Part shown: positions 9,101-12,335 of the stretch, piece by piece
How positions within the stretch are numbered: position 1 is the first letter of the stretch
Layout: each line of letters begins with the position of its first letter
Assembly: GCA_016763235.1 (NCBI GenBank)
Contig: JAESUE010000088.1
Location: 1-12,335 of the forward strand
Length of the DNA stretch: 12,335 nt
Direction of reading: 5' to 3'
Source: Pseudomonadales bacterium
Lineage (GTDB): Bacteria > Pseudomonadota > Gammaproteobacteria > Pseudomonadales > UBA3067
Made by a program: the position numbers and the translations under genes
Notes under the pieces: model-generated
Seen by the model: the letters and a program-made list of their open reading frames with translations, nothing else
Told to the model about the DNA's origin: nothing
Databases searched by the model: none

Positions 9101-9801
9101 CGATGATGCATAGCCTGTTTGAGGAAATTGATTTTACCGCAATAGAGCAAACCGGCTTACAAAAATCGGTCGAAGAAAAACTACTGCTTTCAGGTTTCGA
9201 CGCAGAGTGGTGTGATGTTCTCGTGAACCTGATTTACGAAGTATTAGAAACCCCGCTTAATACCGATAAACACCAAGAAGCAGGTTTATGCCTTAATTTA
9301 ATTCCTAACAACAAACGTTTTGTAGAACTGGAATTTACACTTCCCATGGCCCTGATAAAAAGCCGCACCTTGCAGGAGCTGGAACAACAAATTCACCCCA
9401 GTATTGAATACAGTAACCTGGAATTCTTCCCTCAGCGTGGTTATATCAAAGGTTTTATTGATTTAATTATTGAATGGCAAGGCCAATATTTTATTCTCGA
9501 TTATAAATCTAATTATCTTGGCGATACCCTAGAAGACTACCACCCAGATAATTTGGTCGATGCCATGGTAGAACATCATTACCCCCTGCAATATTTACTC
9601 TATAGCCTTGCGCTACACCGCTACCTTAAACAGCGGCTGGGTGATTATGATTATCAAACGCATTTCGGTGGCGTGTACTATTTATTCCTGCGGGGTATGC
9701 GAAAAGACCAACCGGGTAGTGGTGTTTATTTTAACAAGCCAGATCAGCATATTATCGACGAACTAGATGATGCATTACTTGGGGAGGCGACTGATGTCTA
9801 A
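6106..9801 (+). CDS. recB: exonuclease V subunit beta, RecB helicase-nuclease
   Basis: RecB is the 3'-5' superfamily 1A helicase and the only nuclease of RecBCD, and its nuclease domain also loads RecA after Chi. Of 1231 residues (E. coli: 1180), helicase motifs are Walker A ASAGTGKT with K29, motif Ia VTFTSAA from 63, Walker B MIDEFQDTD with D398 and E399, motif III GDPKQAIYSFR from 427, LDTNWRS from 457, motif V VTIHKSKGLEYP with H772, and motif VI LLYVALTR ending at R838. The C-terminal nuclease keeps H1002, D1119, D1132 and K1134, the last two in LDYKS; these match E. coli H956, D1067, D1080 and K1082, and the D-D spacing of 13 is identical. The enzyme should be active. Start is fixed by the ATGA overlap with recC, by a GGGGGGAG ribosome binding site (6093-6100) and by K29 falling at the same number as in E. 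coli. The end overlaps recD by 8 bp. Confidence 0.99.
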   Translation: MTVKSNLLKPMAFSLQGKHLIEASAGTGKTYTITSLYLRLLLGHGDLFTGFGRPLNVDEILLVTFTSAATQELKGRIRDRIHQAKRAFLRGSVKGDDFLSELLADFPKQSYPHLILRLDLAEQQMDEASIFTIHGFCQRMLKQNAFECGVLFDMNLVKDEQKIRETASFDFWRETMYSLKSEHMAVVNQYWPSPQNFMASIQSMVNREGLNITPPIPKNSFNSESGVLNTSLMIAETLDEWLENLRAFKQHWLEERKNIEEIIQQSDVNKRSYGKKTLPNWLAVIDGFCNDKQAFKLPEKLAKFSQRELSEKTTKGNAPAHPLFTEIENLIDTPLPLKELIQHAGILDIRQRIDNLKNQQQVFGFSDLLTQLNNALRSDLGPELAKRIRTLYPVAMIDEFQDTDLTQYGTFERIYFDAPDCGAYLIGDPKQAIYSFRNADIFTYMRAKQEIPDHYHLDTNWRSTHAMVDASNHLFEFSDRPFIYDQAIPFLSVNSGGMADKTPLNIAGSQQQNAALQFFLLEGDKPFNKKTYQHHQAQCCANEITSLLNAGVRGDATIGKEKLANEDIAVLVRDRYEAGLIREQLEQRNIDVVYLSTKGGVFSSDEAADLYLLLVAVASLCGSSNEDVWGSQGTVSADEKAIRSALATRLFHYSLAELESLIFQEAQWEKILQEFAHYQEVWASLGVLPMLHQIFHRRDVMARVQRFGNAERRLTNILHISELLQSAASELSGEKELLVWFGNQIESQEQAADDALLRLESDRKRVQIVTIHKSKGLEYPIVFIPFACSYKAAKVALYQDETTQQKVLDLSASENALENAEKERLAEDLRLLYVALTRSKYRSYLGVADIRVGNKKTSDLAKTALGYLLLNDDSDSLGEQLNKLTSACRNILVRRIETEEQNPEKQGRLQTFTPQHKQAESLHAKQFTAGMERNWRVSSFTALTRNASHKAHHINDNLLSEQLDLDAMQDATENNSAPLINDKQSRTIFTFPKGAQAGTMMHSLFEEIDFTAIEQTGLQKSVEEKLLLSGFDAEWCDVLVNLIYEVLETPLNTDKHQEAGLCLNLIPNNKRFVELEFTLPMALIKSRTLQELEQQIHPSIEYSNLEFFPQRGYIKGFIDLIIEWQGQYFILDYKSNYLGDTLEDYHPDNLVDAMVEHHYPLQYLLYSLALHRYLKQRLGDYDYQTHFGGVYYLFLRGMRKDQPGSGVYFNKPDQHIIDELDDALLGEATDV

Positions 9802-11776
9802 TTCTAAAAACAACCCACTTCATCCATCGACCGTGCTTGCCCAATTAAAACGGCTTTATAAGGCCGGTGTTATCCGCGCGATTGACTACCAGTTCGCGCG
9901 GTTCCTGTCTGAACAACACCCACAAGAAACCAACACCCAAAGTCAGGACGGTATTACACTATTACTTGGTGCGCTGGTGAGCTACCAACTGGGTGCAGGC
10001 CATAGCTGTATCAACCTTAATCAGCTACCTTTACCCCTGTTTGGCTTGCGTGATGATGCAGAGTTTAACGGAGAGGAAGATGTCAATAATCCCGTTCTGC
10101 CTAGCCCTGTTATACCCGAAAAAGAAACCGTTATTCGTATACTCGCCGCATCACCGCTGGTTTGTTGTGAAACAGAGGCGCACGAACAGGGCCTAGATCG
10201 GCCTGAAATAGTCGCACCACTTCGGCTGGAGGGTTCTCGTTTATATCTATATCGATATTGGCGCTACGAGTTTGATGTTGCCAAGCAACTAAAGCATATG
10301 CTGGGTGAAGGTACGCCAGAAAACCAATCCAACCCGGAAATCGCACACACACTGCGCGATGCTCTGGAGCGACTATTTCCGCAGGATAAAGAAAATCCTT
10401 GGCCAAAAGTTGCGGCATCCTTGGCGCTTAAAAACAGATTGCTACTCATTAGCGGTGGCCCCGGCACAGGGAAAACCACCACGGTTACCCGCACCTTGGC
10501 ACTATTGTTAGAGCAGGCGGCCGCAGAAAATAAAAACCTCAGTATTCAACTGGCAGCCCCCACCGGCAAAGCCGCTGCACGGCTGAGTGAATCTATCGCC
10601 GCAGCCAAATCCAATTTAAATGCCGAAGCGACGATTTTGGAAAAAATTCCCGATCAAGCCAAAACCCTGCACCGTCTTTTAGGGGTTATTCCAGGCAGCA
10701 TCTCTTTTCGTTTTAATCGCCAAAATCGCCTTCATCTCGACCTGCTGTTGGTGGATGAAGCCTCCATGATTGATCTACCCATGATGTTTGCGCTACTCAG
10801 CGCATTACCAGATCATGCACGCCTAATTTTACTCGGTGATAAAGACCAGCTCGCCTCAGTAGAGCCGGGCAGTGTGCTGGCAGATTTATGCGTCCACAGT
10901 AATAACACCTATAGTCCACAGACAGCGCACACTATAAAAACACTCACGGGCTGTGATACAAAAGTCGATTCACAATTACCAGAAAACTCCCTAGCAAATA
11001 GCATCTGCCAACTACAAAAAAGCTATCGTTTCCATCAAGACAGCGGTATCGGCGATATTGCCCGTAGAGTCAATGCAGGCGATAAAAAGGTGATAGAAAG
11101 CTACTGGCGAAAAGAAAACGAAAAAGCAGATGTTTGTATTTTCCCATTTAAAGAAGCAAAACATTTACGCGAAAGGGCGGCAGCTCATTGCGCGGAATTT
11201 ATAAAAGCCTGCCAACAGGGCGACACCAATACCAGTAAATTGTTCGAACAATTTACCCGCTTCCAAATCCTTTGCGCGACCCGAGAAGGTGAGCTTAGCG
11301 TAGCAGCCATTAATCGATGGATGGAAGATAAACTACACCAGCAGGGCCTCATCAATAAGCACGATTGGTATATCGGCTGCCCAGTGATGATTTCCCAAAA
11401 CAGTTATCGCCATCAACTCTATAATGGTGATATCGGCATCTGCCTTAACGACCCCAATAACCTAAATCAGCCACGCATTTATTTTCCGCCTTTAGACGCA
11501 ATGCAAGATGACAGCCCACGAAGCTTTCTTCCCTCGCGCCTGCCACCCTTTGAAAAAGTCTACGCCATGACAGTACATAAAAGCCAAGGTTCAGAGTTTG
11601 ATGAAGTGATGATGGTGTATCCACCGCAAGATAGCCCAGTATTAACCCGCGAACTGCTTTATACCGGTATTACAAGGGCAAAAAAGAAATGTTTTATTTT
11701 GGGAGATAAGGCGGTATTGAAAGCGAGCATTCAAAGAAAAACCTGGCGGGATTCGGGGCTAGCGCAGCGCTTGTAG
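9794..11776 (+). CDS. recD: exonuclease V subunit alpha, RecD helicase
   Basis: RecD is the 5'-3' superfamily 1B helicase of RecBCD; it moves on the 5'-ended strand and is needed for full nuclease activity and Chi control. The protein is 660 residues (E. coli: 608). Motifs are Walker A GGPGTGKTTT with K227, LAAPTGKAAARL just after it, Walker B LLVDEASMIDLPMM with D321 and E322, LGDKDQLASVE from 347, MTVHKSQGSEFD from 592 and TRELLYTGITR ending at R628. The N-terminal RecB/RecC-contact domain before Walker A is about 50 residues longer than in E. coli. I chose the ATG at 9794 because GGGGAGG at 9781-9787 lies 6 nt ahead. An in-frame ATG at 9767 would add nine residues but has no ribosome binding site. 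It overlaps the recB stop by 8 bp, which implies coupled translation. No gene follows within the window, so it ends the operon. Confidence 0.98.
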   Translation: MSNSKNNPLHPSTVLAQLKRLYKAGVIRAIDYQFARFLSEQHPQETNTQSQDGITLLLGALVSYQLGAGHSCINLNQLPLPLFGLRDDAEFNGEEDVNNPVLPSPVIPEKETVIRILAASPLVCCETEAHEQGLDRPEIVAPLRLEGSRLYLYRYWRYEFDVAKQLKHMLGEGTPENQSNPEIAHTLRDALERLFPQDKENPWPKVAASLALKNRLLLISGGPGTGKTTTVTRTLALLLEQAAAENKNLSIQLAAPTGKAAARLSESIAAAKSNLNAEATILEKIPDQAKTLHRLLGVIPGSISFRFNRQNRLHLDLLLVDEASMIDLPMMFALLSALPDHARLILLGDKDQLASVEPGSVLADLCVHSNNTYSPQTAHTIKTLTGCDTKVDSQLPENSLANSICQLQKSYRFHQDSGIGDIARRVNAGDKKVIESYWRKENEKADVCIFPFKEAKHLRERAAAHCAEFIKACQQGDTNTSKLFEQFTRFQILCATREGELSVAAINRWMEDKLHQQGLINKHDWYIGCPVMISQNSYRHQLYNGDIGICLNDPNNLNQPRIYFPPLDAMQDDSPRSFLPSRLPPFEKVYAMTVHKSQGSEFDEVMMVYPPQDSPVLTRELLYTGITRAKKKCFILGDKAVLKASIQRKTWRDSGLAQRL

Positions 11777-11790
11777 GGAAACTTATACTG

Positions 11791-11870
11791 CAAGTTTCGG
11801 AGCTCAGATTTCCGGTAAAACATGACATCAATCACGGGGTTTTCTATGCCATTTTTAACTCCGAAACTTG
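11791..11870. repeat. perfect 12-bp inverted repeat just after recD
   Basis: CAAGTTTCGGAG (11791-11802) is the exact reverse complement of CTCCGAAACTTG (11859-11870), with a 56-nt spacer. It starts 14 bp after the recD stop. A weak inner pair, AAAAC (11817-11821) with GTTTT (11839-11843), could subdivide the loop. No T-run follows the right arm, so this is not a standard intrinsic terminator. It could stabilise the 3' end of the recCBD mRNA or be a small repeat element; no flanking target duplication is visible. Confidence 0.65.
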
Positions 11871-11888
11871 AGCTAGGTAAATAGATGA
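11850..11888 (+). repeat. direct repeat, copy 1 (interrupted)
   Basis: CATTTTTAAC (11850-11859) and AGCTAGGTAAATAGATGA (11871-11888) match, block by block, the contiguous stretch at 12083-12112. Here the two blocks are separated by 11 nt, TCCGAAACTTG, which is most of the right arm of the 12-bp inverted repeat. The first blocks agree at 9 of 10 positions; the second differ by two single-base gaps. Confidence 0.4.
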
Positions 11889-11954
11889 CTTTTTGGTAGT
11901 GCTATTCGTGCTTCCGTCTCGAATTACAACATAGCGCTTAAGATTAACTTAAAT

Positions 11955-11991
11955 GCTTTCTGGCACGCCACGCCATTATGCGAAAGCCAGA
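11955..11991. repeat. overlapping alternative short stems
   Basis: GCTTTC (11955-11960) can pair with GAAAGC (11982-11987), and TCTGGC (11959-11964) can pair with GCCAGA (11986-11991). The two 6-bp stems share bases and exclude each other. There is no T-tract, and the function is unknown. Confidence 0.25.
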
Positions 11992-12028
11992 TAGCTCGTC
12001 CTCACTCTGTATGTCAGTCATATGGCTC

Positions 12029-12057
12029 TTGTAAGCCGCAGGTATACCGAATAAAAT
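12029..12057 (+). promoter_or_regulatory. sigma70-like promoter candidate P1
   Basis: TTGTAA at 12029-12034 (4 of 6 to the -35 consensus) and TAAAAT at 12052-12057 (5 of 6 to the -10) are separated by exactly 17 bp. Transcription would start near 12064 and run right. The spacer includes the palindrome GGTATACC (12041-12048). What it drives lies downstream, either an RNA in this region or a gene beyond the window. Confidence 0.4.
12041..12057 (+). repeat. GGTATAC motif, copy 1
   Basis: GGTATACCGAATAAAAT here resembles GGTATACGAATAAATT at 12255-12270, with one base deleted near the middle. This copy spans the spacer and -10 of promoter candidate P1; the other forms the right arm and tail of the downstream hairpin. 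The shared AT-rich end makes chance similarity possible. Confidence 0.35.
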
Positions 12058-12074
12058 TCAGCCTACAAAGCGAC

Positions 12075-12086
12075 AGTGACGTCACT
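12075..12086. promoter_or_regulatory. perfect 12-bp palindrome, operator candidate
   Basis: AGTGACGTCACT equals its own reverse complement. It covers the -35 position of promoter candidate P2 and lies just after the predicted start point of P1, the classic place for a dimeric repressor. The cognate regulator is unknown and I do not match it to a named bacterial operator. Confidence 0.4.
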
Positions 12087-12105
12087 TTTAACAGCTAGGT
12101 ATAAT
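12076..12105 (+). promoter_or_regulatory. sigma70-like promoter candidate P2
   Basis: A perfect -10, TATAAT, lies at 12100-12105. GTGACG at 12076-12081 (4 of 6 to the -35 consensus) lies 18 bp upstream and is part of the palindrome. The start would be near 12112. The -10 sits in the second copy of the AGCTAGGTA direct repeat. Confidence 0.45.
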
Positions 12106-12112
12106 AAGATGA
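12083..12112 (+). repeat. direct repeat, copy 2 (contiguous)
   Basis: CACTTTTAAC followed at once by AGCTAGGTATAATAAGATGA is the uninterrupted form of the repeat seen at 11850-11888. This copy contains the TATAAT of promoter candidate P2, whereas the first copy has only TAAATA at the same place. Confidence 0.4.
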
Positions 12113-12270
12113 GCGAAATCCTTCTCTGCAATCAGTCATTAAGCCCTCAAAATTTTAAAAATCAATGCGGTGTCGGTGTTGATTAAATATCAGCCTTTAG
12201 TTGCGTAAAACCAACAATGGCTGCAGCGTATACCCCTTACAGCTATTCGGAGGGGGTATACGAATAAATT
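12112..12270 (+). ncRNA. possible small RNA or structured leader
   Basis: A transcript from promoter candidate P2 would run about 160 nt to the GC-rich hairpin and its AT-rich tail. Inside it AATCAA (12160-12165) pairs with TTGATT (12179-12184), extendable past a 3-nt bulge by three A-T pairs; GTTG (12202-ish) can pair with the nearby CAAC. The only open frame overlapping its start is 25 codons, without a ribosome binding site. No known RNA family is recognised. It may equally be the 5' leader of a gene outside the window, or not be transcribed. Confidence 0.25.
12227..12262 (+). terminator. strong hairpin, possible terminator
   Basis: CGTATACCCC (12227-12236) pairs perfectly with GGGGTATACG (12253-12262). 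One G-T and one T-A pair extend this to 12 bp and leave a 12-nt loop. The following AATAAATTTTAATT is AT-rich but lacks an immediate T-run, so termination would be inefficient by the standard model. On the other strand no T-run follows either. It could instead be a structured leader or a protein-binding palindrome. Confidence 0.4.
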
Positions 12271-12335
12271 TTAATTAAAATGCTCATAATTTAACCAACT
12301 ATTAGGCCTTGATCACGACTTTTTATCAGTCCCTA

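Larger units (their letters stand above)
11777..12335. other. 559-bp region without a recognisable gene, rich in inverted repeats and promoter-like sites
   Basis: No reading frame of useful length with a ribosome binding site exists on either strand. The region holds an inverted repeat at 11791-11870, overlapping short stems at 11955-11991, two promoter candidates at 12029-12105, a palindrome at 12075-12086, a GC-rich hairpin at 12227-12262, and repeated AGCTAGGTA and GGTATAC motifs. No tRNA, rRNA or insertion-sequence signature is seen. The next gene must lie beyond 12335. Confidence 0.8.

Noticed and set aside
9767..9793. Upstream in-frame ATG for recD
   Set aside because: It has no ribosome binding site, whereas the ATG at 9794 follows GGGGAGG at the right distance; the extra nine residues do not resemble a RecD N-terminus.
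2639..11776. A defence island or novel phage-resistance system
   Set aside because: All three large genes are canonical RecBCD subunits with motifs in the expected order. RecBCD does degrade foreign linear DNA, but this is a known core function.
11822..11884. 20-codon open frame beginning MTSITGFSMPFL
   Set aside because: It is very short, spans the right arm of the inverted repeat, and has only a weak GGGG ahead of the internal ATG at 11846; no family is recognised.
11791..11991. Integron attC site
   Set aside because: The inverted repeats lack the paired RYYYAAC and GTTRRRY core sites, and no integrase or cassette structure is present.
12109..12186. 25-codon open frame beginning MSEILLCNQS
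   Set aside because: The ATG lies only 3 nt after a predicted -10 box, so it would sit before the transcription start, and there is no ribosome binding site.
1..12335. E. coli Chi octamer GCTGGTGG as evidence about this enzyme
   Set aside because: I saw only 7-of-8 matches on reading (for example near 7753 and 9973 on the + strand). In 12 kb less than one exact site is expected by chance, so absence says nothing.

Overview
The window is chromosomal DNA from a gammaproteobacterium. It carries a complete recC-recB-recD operon, which encodes the heterotrimeric RecBCD helicase-nuclease (exonuclease V). Upstream is an FtsX-family ABC-transporter permease, and downstream is about 560 bp with no recognisable gene. 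The RecBCD proteins are clearly of the E. coli type: RecC has the same N-terminal layout, RecB has helicase plus C-terminal nuclease domains, and RecD is a superfamily 1B helicase. The order recC-recB-recD without the ptrA protease gene between recC and recB is unlike E. coli and is as remembered for pseudomonads. GC content looks like the mid-to-high 40s percent by eye, which would fit a marine gammaproteobacterium such as a Cellvibrionales-like lineage. I cannot name a genus.

Layout, all on the + strand. Bases 1-36 are the last codons of a gene whose stop overlaps the next start as ATGA; it is probably the ATPase partner of the permease. Bases 33-2549 encode an 838-residue YbbP-like permease. 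The 89-bp gap (2550-2638) holds a terminator-like stem, a competing stem and an extended -10 promoter candidate for recC. recC (2639-6109) and recB (6106-9801) overlap by 4 bp, and recB and recD (9794-11776) overlap by 8 bp, with strong ribosome binding sites at both junctions. The three subunits are therefore probably translationally coupled.

How the genes work together. RecB (3'-5' helicase and nuclease) and RecD (5'-3' helicase) drive RecC-bound duplex DNA ends apart. RecC splits the strands and scans for Chi, after which the enzyme loads RecA for double-strand break repair; before Chi it degrades linear foreign DNA. The catalytic residues I could place in RecB and RecD are intact. The most distinctive protein feature is a partly substituted Chi-reading pocket in RecC: E. 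coli Q38, S39, L64 and L134 correspond to P, G, M and V here.

The 559-bp 3' region (11777-12335) is not empty. It has a perfect 12-bp inverted repeat, two tandem sigma70-like promoter candidates, a perfect 12-bp palindrome over one -35 element, a GC-rich hairpin about 115 bp further on, and two families of short direct repeats. This fits a small RNA gene or a regulated leader of a gene beyond the window. I see no sign of a novel defence system, mobile element or CRISPR array. Apart from these points the region is ordinary core genome.
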